Assembly: GCF_000265295.1 (NCBI RefSeq)
Contig: NC_018002.1
Location: forward strand, 496,001-560,000
Direction: 5' to 3'
Origin: Sulfurospirillum barnesii SES-3
Lineage (GTDB): Bacteria > Campylobacterota > Campylobacteria > Campylobacterales > Sulfurospirillaceae
DNA: 64,000 nucleotides
Shown: piece by piece, positions 9,804-19,322 of the stretch
How positions within the stretch are numbered: the first letter of the stretch is position 1
Layout of the letters: every line of letters starts with the position of its first letter
Made by a program: the position numbers and the translations under genes
Notes under the pieces: generated by a model
The model's input: the letters and a program-made list of their open reading frames with translations, nothing else
Database searches by the model: none
Told to the model about the DNA's origin: nothing

Positions 9804-10591
9804 AAATAGCCGCATTGCAACTGAGCACACTGCCGATGAGTGAAGCAAAGTTGGATTATTACTTTCGTATTTGCAAACAAAAAGAGGTTGAAGTGGTCTT
9901 GCTGAGTGAGTACGCACTTAATAGCTTTTTTAAAGAGCTAGAGAGTATGCCTATCTCGATGATTAAAGAGCAATCTAACCATAAAATCGAAGTTTTAAAA
10001 AAGCTCTGTGCTGAGTATGATTTGCATGTTATTGCGCCTATTGTCAATGTCAAGGGTGATTTTTGTTACAAATGCAATGCCCATTTTTCACCCAAATCGG
10101 TGCACTTTTTTGAGCAACAATTTTTGATTAATTATAAGCATTGGAACGAAGAGAAGTTTTTTGCCAATACCATTTCAAAATATACCTTGCCTATTTTCTT
10201 GCATCGAGGCATTCGCTTTGGTATTGTCAGTGGGTATGAACTGCATTTTGATACGGTATGGACTGAGGTGATGCGTAAAAACGTGGATGTTGTCCTGAGT
10301 GCCACATCTTCTACGTTTGATTCCATGAGACGTTGGGAAGAGCTTTTAAAAATGCGTGCGATGCTAGGAAATGTCTACATTTTACGAGCAAATCGTGTGG
10401 GCACGTACAAAGAAGAAGAGACATGGCAGTTTTACGGACAAAGTAGTCTGGTATCGCCTTTTGGTGAGGTTGAACTTACCTTAGGGGATAAAGAAGAGAT
10501 GCTTGTCGCAACTATTGAAAAAGAAAGTTTAAACGATGCACGAAAATTGTGGGGTTGGAAAAAACAGGTGAGCAAGCGAGAAGCGTTATGA
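9800..10591 (+). CDS. Nitrilase-superfamily protein lacking the catalytic cysteine
   Basis: 263 residues with the carbon-nitrogen hydrolase fold. The Glu (SEYAL, Glu37) and Lys (INYKHW, Lys113) of the triad are present, but the segment that normally reads G-x-x-I-C-[YW]-[DE] is GIVSGYE (141-147), with Gly145 in place of the nucleophilic Cys. It is therefore probably not an amidase. It overlaps both xseB and the ThiF-like gene by 4 bases, so all are likely co-translated. Helicobacter pylori has a nitrilase homologue near a moeB-like gene, which suggests a linked role. Substrate or partner unknown. Confidence 0.8.
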   Translation: MKIAALQLSTLPMSEAKLDYYFRICKQKEVEVVLLSEYALNSFFKELESMPISMIKEQSNHKIEVLKKLCAEYDLHVIAPIVNVKGDFCYKCNAHFSPKSVHFFEQQFLINYKHWNEEKFFANTISKYTLPIFLHRGIRFGIVSGYELHFDTVWTEVMRKNVDVVLSATSSTFDSMRRWEELLKMRAMLGNVYILRANRVGTYKEEETWQFYGQSSLVSPFGEVELTLGDKEEMLVATIEKESLNDARKLWGWKKQVSKREAL

Positions 10592-11256
10592 TGGCGTATT
10601 TTCACAGGCAAATTCAGCTGTGGGGTGAAGAGATACAAGCCTCTTTGCACGATAAAAAGATTGTGATTATTGGGTGTGGAGGACTGGGAAGTTCTTTAGC
10701 CTATGCGCTAGGCAGTTCGGGTATTGGTGAGATTCATCTGGTTGATTTTGATACGGTGAGTGTGCATAATATTCACCGTCAAATCGCTTTTAAAGTCGGT
10801 GATGAGGGCAAATACAAAGCCGAAGTGGTGAAACAAAGCATTGAAGAGCGTTGCCCTTACGTGAAGGTTTTTGCGCATGTAGAAGCTTTGGAAGCCTTTA
10901 CATGTAAAGAAATTAGCGTTGATTTAATCATCGATGCCACCGATAATTTACCCACACGCTCTTTGATTGATGCCTATGCCAAAAGTGTGAATACTCCGTG
11001 GATTTATGGTTCAGTGGAAGCCTTTAATGGACACGTCTGTTTTTTTGAAAAGAGTGGTTTTGGTGCGTTTAAAGTCAGTGACAAAAAGCCTGCAGGCATT
11101 GCGGCTCCTATTGTTATGCACATTGCCTCGTTACAAGCCAATCTAGCCTTACGCTATCTTGCGGGGCTTAGTGTGAAAAAAGATAGGCTCTATTACCTCT
11201 ATTTTAATGATGAGGGTGAACTGATGACCCAAAAATTCAGTATGCCTACCACCTAA
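10588..11256 (+). CDS. ThiF/MoeB/HesA-family adenylyltransferase
   Basis: 222 residues, E1-like Rossmann enzyme that adenylates the C-terminus of a ubiquitin-like sulfur carrier or a related acid. Seen: GCGGLGSS nucleotide loop (29-36), DFDTVSVHNIHRQ (53-65) with the conserved Asp, Asn and Arg, and DATDN further on. No CxxC zinc pairs and no rhodanese domain are visible, so it is a short form. Start ATG 10588 overlaps the previous TGA; ATG 10591 is also possible. One TACATGTA copy (10899) encodes Thr-Cys-Lys. The specific pathway (thiamine, molybdopterin or other) cannot be fixed. Confidence 0.85.
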   Translation: MMAYFHRQIQLWGEEIQASLHDKKIVIIGCGGLGSSLAYALGSSGIGEIHLVDFDTVSVHNIHRQIAFKVGDEGKYKAEVVKQSIEERCPYVKVFAHVEALEAFTCKEISVDLIIDATDNLPTRSLIDAYAKSVNTPWIYGSVEAFNGHVCFFEKSGFGAFKVSDKKPAGIAAPIVMHIASLQANLALRYLAGLSVKKDRLYYLYFNDEGELMTQKFSMPTT

Positions 11257-11261
11257 TTATC

Positions 11262-11273
11262 TTTACATGTAAA
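11262..11273. repeat. Perfect TTTACATGTAAA palindrome upstream of dapC
   Basis: Fills most of the 28-base gap between the ThiF-like gene and the aminotransferase; the ribosome binding site AAGG follows immediately. Confidence 0.9.
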
Positions 11274-11284
11274 AAGGAAAACCA

Positions 11285-12415
11285 TTGCATTTTCAACCCT
11301 ATCCCTTTGAAAAATTAAGTGAATTACTTAAAAATATAACACCAAACAGTGCGTATCCAGCTGTTTCTTTAACCATTGGTGAACCGCAGTTTGATACGCC
11401 TGATTTTATACAAGAAGCCTTGAAGCAAAACAGCGCTCTTTTAAATAAATACCCAAAATCCTTAGGCGAAGTGTGTGTCAATGAAGCACAGCGCAGTTTT
11501 GTGAAAAAGCGTTTTGGTGTGGAACTAAAAGCCAGTGAGCTTATTTCTACGTTTGGAACCAGAGAAGTGTTGTTTAATTTTCCACAATACTTTTTGTTCG
11601 ATAAACCCAATCCTGTGATGGCGTACACCAATCCCTTTTATCAGATTTATGAAGGCTCAGCGATTGCGAGTCGTGCAAACGTCATTCATCTTAATCTTAC
11701 CAAAGAGAATGCCTTTAAGCCTGATATAAATATACCTGAGCTTCAAAATGCGAATTTGATTATCTTAAATTTTCCGAACAATCCAACGACTTCCACCCTC
11801 TCTTTAGAAGAGTTAGGCGAATGGGTGCGCTTTGCACTCAAACATGATATTGTGCTTTTAAACGATGAGTGTTACAGTGAAATTTATGCTGAAACAAAGC
11901 CTGTATCGCTCCTAGAAGCCTCTTTACATGTAGGAAATCACAGCTTTAAAAATGTATTGGTTGTGAACTCCATCTCTAAACGAAGCTCAGCCCCTAGTTT
12001 GCGTTCAGGTTTTATTGCAGGAGATGCAACTATTTTAAAAGGGTATGCGCAGTATCGAACCTATGTGGGTATGGGGATTCCTATGCCGATTCAAATGGCG
12101 TCAGCCCTTGCATGGAGCGATATGGAACATGTGGAACACACCCGCAAAGAGTACGCTAAAAACCTCTCTTTAGCGCAGGAGATTTTGGGTGTTTCAAAAG
12201 TGGATGCTACCTTTTACATTTGGTTGGAAGTGGGCGATGATATTGCCTTTACATGTAAACTCTATGAAGCGAAAAATATCAAAGTTTTACCAGGGCGATT
12301 TGTAGGACGTGAGGGCATGGGTGAGGGATATGTGCGTATTGCGCTGGTGGAAAACAGTGAAAAAACCGAAAAAATTTTAAAAGAGATTGCAGCGTTTATG
12401 AAGGAAAATCATTGA
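11285..12415 (+). CDS. dapC: PLP-dependent aminotransferase, probable succinyldiaminopimelate transaminase
   Basis: 376 residues, fold-type I class I/II aminotransferase. Lys232 in SISKRSSAPSLRSGF is the PLP Schiff-base lysine; NFPNNPTT and NDECYSE are the conserved cofactor segments. Start TTG 11285 is preceded by AAAAGGAAA. It overlaps murC, and dapE lies 4 kb downstream. Helicobacter pylori has an equivalent aminotransferase beside murC. The DapC role (forming N-succinyl-diaminopimelate) is inferred from this context; another amino donor or acceptor is possible. Motif copies at 11925 (Leu-His-Val) and 12250 (Thr-Cys-Lys). Confidence 0.75.
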   Translation: MHFQPYPFEKLSELLKNITPNSAYPAVSLTIGEPQFDTPDFIQEALKQNSALLNKYPKSLGEVCVNEAQRSFVKKRFGVELKASELISTFGTREVLFNFPQYFLFDKPNPVMAYTNPFYQIYEGSAIASRANVIHLNLTKENAFKPDINIPELQNANLIILNFPNNPTTSTLSLEELGEWVRFALKHDIVLLNDECYSEIYAETKPVSLLEASLHVGNHSFKNVLVVNSISKRSSAPSLRSGFIAGDATILKGYAQYRTYVGMGIPMPIQMASALAWSDMEHVEHTRKEYAKNLSLAQEILGVSKVDATFYIWLEVGDDIAFTCKLYEAKNIKVLPGRFVGREGMGEGYVRIALVENSEKTEKILKEIAAFMKENH

Positions 12416-13725
12416 AAAGAAGAGTTCATTTTGTAGGTATTGGGGGCATTGGGCTCTCTGCTTTGGCAAAGTATTTAAAGCAAGAGGGTTATGAGATTAC
12501 AGGCTCGGATATTAAAGCGACTAAAATTACAGCGGGGCTAGAAGAGCTAGGAATTCCTGTGCGTATTCCCCATGATGCGGATTGTATTAATGAGCAAGAT
12601 TTGGTGGTCTACTCAGCGGTCATTAAACCTGATAATGTGGAGTTGGTACGTGCTCGTGAAAAAGGAATCGCCATTATGCCACGCCGTGAAGCACTTTTGT
12701 TTATTTTAAAAGACAGACGGGTTTTTTCCGTCTGTGGAGCGCATGGAAAAAGTACTACCAGTGCGATGCTTGCCTCATTGATTGAGGGCTCTTTGGTCAT
12801 TGGGGCGGAGAGTAAGCAGTATGGCACCAATATGTACTACAAAGAGGGCAATAATGTCATTTTTGAAGCCGATGAGAGCGATGAGAGTTTTTTAAATTCA
12901 AATCCTTATGTGGCGGTTGTGCCTAATGCTGAACCTGAGCATATGGAGTATTATAACTACGATTTGAACCGTTTTTATGGGGCGTATCGCCATTTTTTGC
13001 AGAGTGCGAAGATTCGTGTGATTAACGCAGAAGATGAGTTTTTGAGTACATTAACCGAACTAGAAGCGACCAGACTCTATCCTAGCAAGGACATTAAAAA
13101 CATTCAAACTCTGATGCATGAGGGTGAGCCGTATACCTCTTTTGAACTCAAAGATTTGGGGCGTTTTGAGGTATGGGGCATTGGAGCGCATATGGCGCTG
13201 AATGCGTCATTGGCGATTTTGGCTGCCTTGCATGAGATGGATGTAGAGAGTGCGCGCACAAAACTAAAATTTTACAAAGGCATTAAAAAGCGTTTTGATA
13301 TTATTGCCAAAGAGGAGAATTTTGCGCTGATTGATGATTATGGGCATCATCCAACGGAGATTAAAGCGACCCTCAATTCAGCGAAAATCTATGCTAATTT
13401 AATGGGCTTTAAAAAAGTAACGGCGATTTGGCAACCACACAAATACTCACGCACCATTGATAATTTGCAGAGTTTTGTCTCCTGTTTTGAGGGTGTGGAT
13501 GAGCTGGTGATTTTACCCGTATGGAAAGCAGGTGAAAAAGAGGTATTTATTGATTTTGAAGCAGAGTTTGCACGCTATAAACCACTTTTTGCGCCTCGCA
13601 TTTACCGAAAAAATGATAGTATAGAGGTATGCCCAAACGAAGCAAATCAGCGTGTGTTTGATGAGGGATTGGTGATTAGTTTTGGTGCGGGCGATATTAC
13701 CTATCAACTTCGAGGAGTTATCTGA
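12412..13725 (+). CDS. murC: UDP-N-acetylmuramate--L-alanine ligase
   Basis: 437 residues, cytoplasmic Mur ligase that adds L-Ala to UDP-MurNAc. FVGIGGIGLSALA (7-19) is the UDP-binding glycine loop and GAHGKSTT (109-116) the ATP P-loop; EADESDESF and DDYGHHPTE are also Mur-ligase motifs. The TTG start at 12412 overlaps the dapC stop (TTGA). Confidence 0.96.
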   Translation: MKRRVHFVGIGGIGLSALAKYLKQEGYEITGSDIKATKITAGLEELGIPVRIPHDADCINEQDLVVYSAVIKPDNVELVRAREKGIAIMPRREALLFILKDRRVFSVCGAHGKSTTSAMLASLIEGSLVIGAESKQYGTNMYYKEGNNVIFEADESDESFLNSNPYVAVVPNAEPEHMEYYNYDLNRFYGAYRHFLQSAKIRVINAEDEFLSTLTELEATRLYPSKDIKNIQTLMHEGEPYTSFELKDLGRFEVWGIGAHMALNASLAILAALHEMDVESARTKLKFYKGIKKRFDIIAKEENFALIDDYGHHPTEIKATLNSAKIYANLMGFKKVTAIWQPHKYSRTIDNLQSFVSCFEGVDELVILPVWKAGEKEVFIDFEAEFARYKPLFAPRIYRKNDSIEVCPNEANQRVFDEGLVISFGAGDITYQLRGVI

Positions 13726-14066
13726 TGCAATTTTTACTCTTTATTGGGATAGCTTTATTTCTCAGTGCTCTTTGGTACGCTAACAATGAGGCTCTTTCAA
13801 AACGAAATAAACAAATACTGTTGGTTTTGATTGTTTTAACCATTGGCAGTGGTGGTGTGTATGAGTGGCAAAATGATAAAAAAAGTGCCCACAATAGAGA
13901 GATGGCAAACGCCTTTAAACAAGGTAAAACTTTGCTTTGTAAAGATAAAGAAATTAGCAATGAAAGCTTTATTTTTGTGAGTGGAACACAGAGTTTTATT
14001 CCCAATGAAACCAATACAAATGACAAAGGTGTCGTGATTGACATCGTTACATGTAAACTCAAATAA
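13725..14066 (+). CDS. Small membrane protein of unknown function
   Basis: 113 residues starting ATG 13725, overlapping the last base of the murC stop. Two hydrophobic helices are visible (about 2-18 and 28-46) separated by NNEALSKRNKQ, then a soluble domain of about 65 residues with two cysteines. The last residues VTCKLK come from a TACATGTA motif copy (14048). No recognised family. Placement between murC and mutS2 with minimal spacing suggests the same operon. Confidence 0.7.
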   Translation: MQFLLFIGIALFLSALWYANNEALSKRNKQILLVLIVLTIGSGGVYEWQNDKKSAHNREMANAFKQGKTLLCKDKEISNESFIFVSGTQSFIPNETNTNDKGVVIDIVTCKLK

Positions 14067-14068
14067 GC

Positions 14069-16270
14069 ATGGAAAAGCTTTTTTCAAAACTTGATTTGGT
14101 TGATTATGCGAGCTCATTCAAGCATTTTTTAGCCCGTGAAAAACCTCTGTTTATGGAAGGTGATGCTAATTTACACTATAAACTGATTCATGAACTTCTT
14201 ATGCGTGATCGCTTAAAGCCTTTGCCTGAAGTGCCTAATTTAGATGTGGCACTGATGCATTTGAGTAAAATGGGTGTGCTAAGGCTTAGCGAAATTTTTG
14301 CCTTTGTGCAGATGATTGCTTACTTCCTCTACCTCAAATCCATTTTGCGTGAGCAGAGTTTGGGCGAGTGGATGGAGCGTATTTTAATTCCCGAAGAGCT
14401 TCAACGAATTTGTGACTATTTTGATGACAAAGGTGAGCTTAAGGCGAGTGTGGATGAACAGTTTGCGCATATTGCTAAAAGCTTGAAGATGGTTAAAGAG
14501 GAGATGAACTCTACGCTGAGACGTCTCATCTCTACGGAGAAAATCGCCCTGTATTTAGCCGATAAACAGATACATTACATCAACAACCAAGAAGCGCTTT
14601 TAGTGCGTGGTGGATTCAATCATGTCTTAAAAGGCAATGTCATTGGGCGCAGTAGCAGTGGCTTTTTTTACGTGGTTCCAGAAGCACTCTCAAAGTTGGT
14701 CAGTCGTGAAAGTGAACTTTTAGATAAAAAAGAGGAGTTGGTCTATACCTATGCCAAACAAATCTCTTCGCTTTTTAGCAAGCAGTTAAAATTCTTGAGC
14801 TTTGCGAACAAAGAGTTTGACCGTTTTGATGCCTACTATGCCAGAGTCGCTTATGCCAGAGAAAAAGATATGGATTTTGTGCTTCCTTCCAAAGGCAATG
14901 CCTTAAAACTGGAAAATTTTGCCCATCCAGCCCTCTTGCATCCAAAGCCTATTAGCATTGACTTTAGTAAACAAGTACTCATGATAACAGGTGTGAATGC
15001 GGGTGGAAAGACCATGCTTTTAAAATCCATACTTTCAGCTGCCATTTTAAGTAAATACCTCCTGCCTATGCGCATTGATGCGAAACACTCCACCATTGGT
15101 TCGTTTAAAGAGGTTTTTGCCATTTTAGATGACCCTCAAAATGTGAAAAATGACATTTCAACCTTTGCGGGGCGCATGAGCGAATTTAGCAAACTCTTTG
15201 GTAAAAAAGCAACGCTTGTGGGCGTGGATGAAATCGAATTAGGAACAGATGCCGATGAAGCGGCCAATCTTTTTAAAGTGATGATTGAAAAACTCATTGA
15301 TAAAGAGATGAAAATCGTCATTACCACGCACCATAAACGCCTAGCATCCCTTTTGGCGACACACCCTGAGGTAGAGCTTTTAGCCGCCATTTACGATGAA
15401 AAAACCGAACGTCCGACGTACAGTTTTTTAAAAGGAACCATAGGGAAAAGTTATGCCTTTGAAACCGCTCTTCGGTATGGGATTCCCCAAACACTCGTGG
15501 CAGAGGCTAGGGTGTTGTACGGTGAGGATAAAGAGAAGCTCAACGATTTGATTCAAAAGAACATTGATTTGGAGCTGAAAATGCGCCAAACTTCTGAAGA
15601 ATTAGAGACAAAATTGCATGAGGTTGAAAAACTTAAACTCTCGTTAAAAGATGAAAAAGAGCGCGTCAAAGATGAGTTTGAACTGGCGTACTCAAAGATG
15701 GCAAAAGAGTTTCAAGAAGCCATTGGTGAAGCCAAAAAAGCCATTAAAAGTACCGATACCAAAGAGTCTCATCGTCTTTTAAATAAAGCCAATCAACTCC
15801 ATCAAGAGACCAAAAAGGTGATTCCAGAGCATAAGCCTGAACCATTGGTCGTGGGTGATAGAATTAAATACGGAAGCTCAAAAGGTGTGATTAAGAGCAT
15901 TAAAAAAGAAGAGGCGATGATTGAGTGCGATGGTATTAGCCTTCGTGTGCCTCTCTCTAAACTGAAGCGCAGTGGCAATCCGCCAAAAGCCCAACGTGCG
16001 GGTGTGAGTATCTCCAAAGAGACCCCCAGCGCTTCGATGATATTAGATTTGCATGGGCTAAGGGCGGATGAGGCGATAGAGCGTCTTGATAAATTTTTAA
16101 GCGATGCCTTAATGAGTGGGTTTGATGAGGTGTTGGTCTATCATGGTATTGGGACGGGCAAACTTGCCTATGCGGTGAGAACCTTTTTAAGTAGCTATCC
16201 TGCATTGGTTTCGTATGGCGATGCGCCAATTAACATGGGTGGATTTGGTGCCACGCTGATTAAACTTTAA
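14069..16270 (+). CDS. mutS2: MutS2-family protein with C-terminal Smr domain
   Basis: 733 residues. The ATPase core has Walker A GVNAGGKT (about 307-314) and Walker B-like TLVGVDEIELGTD. A long coiled coil (about 480-580) follows, then an Smr nuclease domain (about 655-733) with LDLHGLRADEA and YHGIGTGKL. MutS2 lacks the mismatch-recognition domain; family roles include suppression of recombination and, in Bacillus, rescue of collided ribosomes. Start ATG 14069 follows the previous stop by 2 bases. Confidence 0.93.
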   Translation: MEKLFSKLDLVDYASSFKHFLAREKPLFMEGDANLHYKLIHELLMRDRLKPLPEVPNLDVALMHLSKMGVLRLSEIFAFVQMIAYFLYLKSILREQSLGEWMERILIPEELQRICDYFDDKGELKASVDEQFAHIAKSLKMVKEEMNSTLRRLISTEKIALYLADKQIHYINNQEALLVRGGFNHVLKGNVIGRSSSGFFYVVPEALSKLVSRESELLDKKEELVYTYAKQISSLFSKQLKFLSFANKEFDRFDAYYARVAYAREKDMDFVLPSKGNALKLENFAHPALLHPKPISIDFSKQVLMITGVNAGGKTMLLKSILSAAILSKYLLPMRIDAKHSTIGSFKEVFAILDDPQNVKNDISTFAGRMSEFSKLFGKKATLVGVDEIELGTDADEAANLFKVMIEKLIDKEMKIVITTHHKRLASLLATHPEVELLAAIYDEKTERPTYSFLKGTIGKSYAFETALRYGIPQTLVAEARVLYGEDKEKLNDLIQKNIDLELKMRQTSEELETKLHEVEKLKLSLKDEKERVKDEFELAYSKMAKEFQEAIGEAKKAIKSTDTKESHRLLNKANQLHQETKKVIPEHKPEPLVVGDRIKYGSSKGVIKSIKKEEAMIECDGISLRVPLSKLKRSGNPPKAQRAGVSISKETPSASMILDLHGLRADEAIERLDKFLSDALMSGFDEVLVYHGIGTGKLAYAVRTFLSSYPALVSYGDAPINMGGFGATLIKL

Positions 16271-16341
16271 AAAAGCTTGAGAGAAAAAGATAACCTTAAA
16301 AAGAGAATGGATTCTAAACAAGACTCCTTTAGAATGGAAAA

Positions 16342-17457
16342 ATGATGATAAAAACAGATGAACTTTTTTTAAAACTTTTACGATGTGTTTCGATTACACC
16401 CGAAGAGGGTGGCTCATTTTCGCTGATACGAGAGTATTTGAATGATTTTGAAGCGATTGAAGTGAATGTGGAAGAGACGAAAAATCTTTTTTTATACAAA
16501 CGTTTTGGGGAAGGGCCACATCTTTGCTTTGCGGGGCATCTTGATGTGGTTCCTCCAGGGCAAGGCTGGCAGAGTGATCCTTTTGAGCCTGTGGTGAAAG
16601 AGGGTGTCGTGTATGCCAGAGGAGCGCAAGATATGAAAAGTGGCGTGTGTGCTTTTGTACAAGCGCTTAAACAGACAAAAACCTTTAATGGTACACTCTC
16701 AGCCCTTTTAACGAGTGATGAAGAGGGTGATGCGAAGCATGGAACGATAGAGGTGCTTAAGCTTTTAAAAGAGCGTTCATTTTTGCCTGATTATGCCATT
16801 GTGGCGGAACCAACATCTGAGAAAGTGTTTGGCGATGCGATAAAAGTAGGACGAAGAGGTTCCATTAATGGAGTGATTGAGATAAGAGGGAAGCAGGGGC
16901 ATGCGGCTTATCCTGAAAAAGCCATCAACCCTGTGCATCAAATAGCTCCCGTTTTATCAAAACTTGCAGGACATCAACTCGATGCAGGAGATGAATTTTT
17001 TGCACCTTCAATGATGGTTATCACCGATATAAGAGGCGGTATGGAAGTGAGCAATGTCACCCCGCAAAATTTAAAAATTATGTTTAATGTACGAAACTCC
17101 ACCAAAACGACGGCTGAGGCGATTGATGCGTATGTGAAAGAGGTTTTAAACGGGCTTGATTTTACGCTATGTTTGAATCAAACTGCACATCCTTTTGTTA
17201 CATGTAAAGACGCTTTGATTGTTAAAGCGGTTGAAAAAGCACTCTTACATGTAACGCACCATTCGCCTAAACTTTCCACAGCAGGTGGCACAAGCGATGC
17301 ACGCTTTTTTGGTGCATTTGGTGTAGCAACGATTGAATGTGGCGTGGTCAATGACACCATTCATGCCCCCAATGAGTGTTGTCCCTTAAGTGAAGTAGAA
17401 TCTCTTGAAGCCGTTTTTAACCATGTGATAGAAAATTTTACAAAGGAAGAACAATGA
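16342..17457 (+). CDS. dapE: Succinyl-diaminopimelate desuccinylase
   Basis: 371 residues, M20-family zinc hydrolase producing LL-diaminopimelate for lysine and peptidoglycan. Metal ligands are visible in FAGHLDVVPPG (His66, Asp68), GAQDMKSG (Asp97) and TSDEEGDA. The start is ATG 16342, or the adjacent ATG 16345. Works with the upstream dapC-like gene. Two motif copies lie only 47 bases apart (17199 Thr-Cys-Lys; 17246 Leu-His-Val). Overlaps ridA by 4 bases. Confidence 0.94.
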   Translation: MMIKTDELFLKLLRCVSITPEEGGSFSLIREYLNDFEAIEVNVEETKNLFLYKRFGEGPHLCFAGHLDVVPPGQGWQSDPFEPVVKEGVVYARGAQDMKSGVCAFVQALKQTKTFNGTLSALLTSDEEGDAKHGTIEVLKLLKERSFLPDYAIVAEPTSEKVFGDAIKVGRRGSINGVIEIRGKQGHAAYPEKAINPVHQIAPVLSKLAGHQLDAGDEFFAPSMMVITDIRGGMEVSNVTPQNLKIMFNVRNSTKTTAEAIDAYVKEVLNGLDFTLCLNQTAHPFVTCKDALIVKAVEKALLHVTHHSPKLSTAGGTSDARFFGAFGVATIECGVVNDTIHAPNECCPLSEVESLEAVFNHVIENFTKEEQ

Positions 17458-17828
17458 ATGTTATCTCAACCCCAAATGCGCCCTGCGCCATTGGACCTTA
17501 TTCTCAAGCGATTGTCGCTAATGGGATGGTTTTTACCTCAGGTCAAATTGCCCTGCGTCCTGATGGAACATTTTTAGAAGGCGATGTTATTGCTCAGACG
17601 ACGCAAGTATTAGAAAATTTGAGCGCCGTGTTAACAGAGGCAAAGAGCGGTTTAAGTCGTGTGGTGAAAACAACTATTTTTTTAGCCAATATGGACGATT
17701 TCGCAAGTGTTAATGCCGTCTATGGAACTTTTTTTGGTGAGCATAAACCTGCACGCAGTACGGTGGCAGTAAAAACTTTGCCTAAGAACGCTTTGGTCGA
17801 GATTGAAGCGATTGCTTTACACGCTTAA
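17454..17828 (+). CDS. ridA: RidA-family enamine/imine deaminase
   Basis: 124 residues, the family's usual size. It hydrolyses reactive enamines such as 2-aminoacrylate made by PLP enzymes. Family motifs: PNAPCAIGPYSQA, FTSGQIAL and the C-terminal ARSTVAVKTLPKNALVEIEAIA including the conserved Arg. Coupled to dapE by ATGA. Confidence 0.93.
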   Translation: MNVISTPNAPCAIGPYSQAIVANGMVFTSGQIALRPDGTFLEGDVIAQTTQVLENLSAVLTEAKSGLSRVVKTTIFLANMDDFASVNAVYGTFFGEHKPARSTVAVKTLPKNALVEIEAIALHA

Positions 17829-17933
17829 AGTGTATGAACTAGCATATGAATGTTAAATGAGTTTAAAGTTTTTGTTGGATGTTTTAGAATAAAATGTGTT
17901 ACCCTAAAATCTTAGAGTAGGAAGTTTTTTATC

Positions 17934-19274
17934 ATGACAAAAAATCATTATGATGTCTTAGTTATTGGCGGCGGTATCTCAGGCGCAGCTCTGTTTTATG
18001 AGCTTGCAAAATATACAGATATTAAGCGTATTGCGCTTGTAGAGAAGTATGAGCGTTTAGCAAAACTTAATTCTGCTGGAACTTCCAATTCCCAAACCAT
18101 TCACTGCGGTGACATAGAGACCAATTACACCTTAGAGAAAGCATCTAAAGTGAAAGAAACGGCGGGTATGGTTTCGAAGTATTGTTTGCAATACGGGTAT
18201 CAAGATAAATTTTTGTTTCCACATCAAAAAATGGCCATTGGAGTAGGTGATACAGAAGTAGAGTATATGCTTAAGCGTTATGAGGATTTTAAAGGGCTTT
18301 ATCCTTATTTAGAAGTCTTTGATAAAGAAAAACTTTCTAAGATTGAGCCAAAACTTGTCTTTGACCAGTATGGTAAAGAGCGTCCTGAAAATATTGTGGG
18401 TGTGGGTGTTGAGGGCGGACAGTACAGCACCGTTGATTTTGGGCAAATGACAGAAAGTTTGGTAGAACAAGCACAAAAAATTGAGGATAAAGTTGCCGAT
18501 GTTTTTCTAAATTCTCAAGTGACAAGTATTACTAAACTGGGCGATATGCATGTGGTTATGACGAAAGATAAAACATTTACCGCTGATTTTGTGGTGGTCA
18601 ATGCAGGGGCACACTCACTCTATCTTGCCCATGAAATGGGTTATGGAATGGATTTGGCGTGTTTACCCGTGGCTGGAAGCTTTTATATGACAAAGCAAAA
18701 GCTACTGAATGGTAAAGTCTATATGGTTCAACATCCAAAACTTCCTTTTGCAGCCTTGCATGGCGATCCTGATATTTTAGCAGAAGGATGTACCCGTTTT
18801 GGACCAACGGCTTTGGTGCTTCCAAAATTAGAGCGCTATACAGGGGGTACGTATCTTGATTTTTGGCAAACGCTTCAGTTTGATACCAAAGTGGCTAAAG
18901 TCTTTTATGATTTGATGAAAGATAGCGATATTCGCAACTATATTTTTAGAAACTTTTTCTTTGAAGTGCCAAAGTATGGAAAAGAACTCTTTGTTAAAGA
19001 TGCACGTAAAATCGTTCCTTCTTTACAAGTAGAAGACATTGAATATGCGCATCACTTTGGAGGGGTTAGACCTCAAGTGATTAATAAAACGGAGAAAAAA
19101 TTGATGTTAGGAGAAGCCAGCATCAATCCAGGTACGGGTATTGTTTTTAATATGACACCAAGTCCAGGGGCAACCAGTTGTTTAGGCAATGCACGTCGTG
19201 ATGTACGTATTTTATGTGAATACCTCGGAAAAACCTTTAACGAAGAATTGTTCAAACAAGAACTCGTTGATTAA
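17934..19274 (+). CDS. mqo: Malate:quinone oxidoreductase (Campylobacterota type)
   Basis: 446 residues. FAD-dependent peripheral membrane enzyme that oxidises malate to oxaloacetate and reduces menaquinone. VLVIGGGISGAALFYEL (9-25) is the FAD dinucleotide loop; the C-terminal GTGIVFNMTPSPGATSCL is characteristic of the Helicobacter/Campylobacter Mqo group. Start ATG 17934 with AGGA upstream. It stands alone, with a 105-base upstream gap and a strong terminator after it. Confidence 0.9.
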   Translation: MTKNHYDVLVIGGGISGAALFYELAKYTDIKRIALVEKYERLAKLNSAGTSNSQTIHCGDIETNYTLEKASKVKETAGMVSKYCLQYGYQDKFLFPHQKMAIGVGDTEVEYMLKRYEDFKGLYPYLEVFDKEKLSKIEPKLVFDQYGKERPENIVGVGVEGGQYSTVDFGQMTESLVEQAQKIEDKVADVFLNSQVTSITKLGDMHVVMTKDKTFTADFVVVNAGAHSLYLAHEMGYGMDLACLPVAGSFYMTKQKLLNGKVYMVQHPKLPFAALHGDPDILAEGCTRFGPTALVLPKLERYTGGTYLDFWQTLQFDTKVAKVFYDLMKDSDIRNYIFRNFFFEVPKYGKELFVKDARKIVPSLQVEDIEYAHHFGGVRPQVINKTEKKLMLGEASINPGTGIVFNMTPSPGATSCLGNARRDVRILCEYLGKTFNEELFKQELVD

Positions 19275-19285
19275 AACTCCTAAGA

Positions 19286-19311
19286 AGGCGTGCTTGCACG
19301 CCTCTTTTTTT
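19286..19311 (+). terminator. Intrinsic terminator of mqo
   Basis: AGGCGTGC (19286-19293), loop TT, GCACGCCT (19296-19303), then C and an uninterrupted run of eight T (19305-19312). Confidence 0.9.
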
Positions 19312-19322
19312 AAAGAAGTCTT

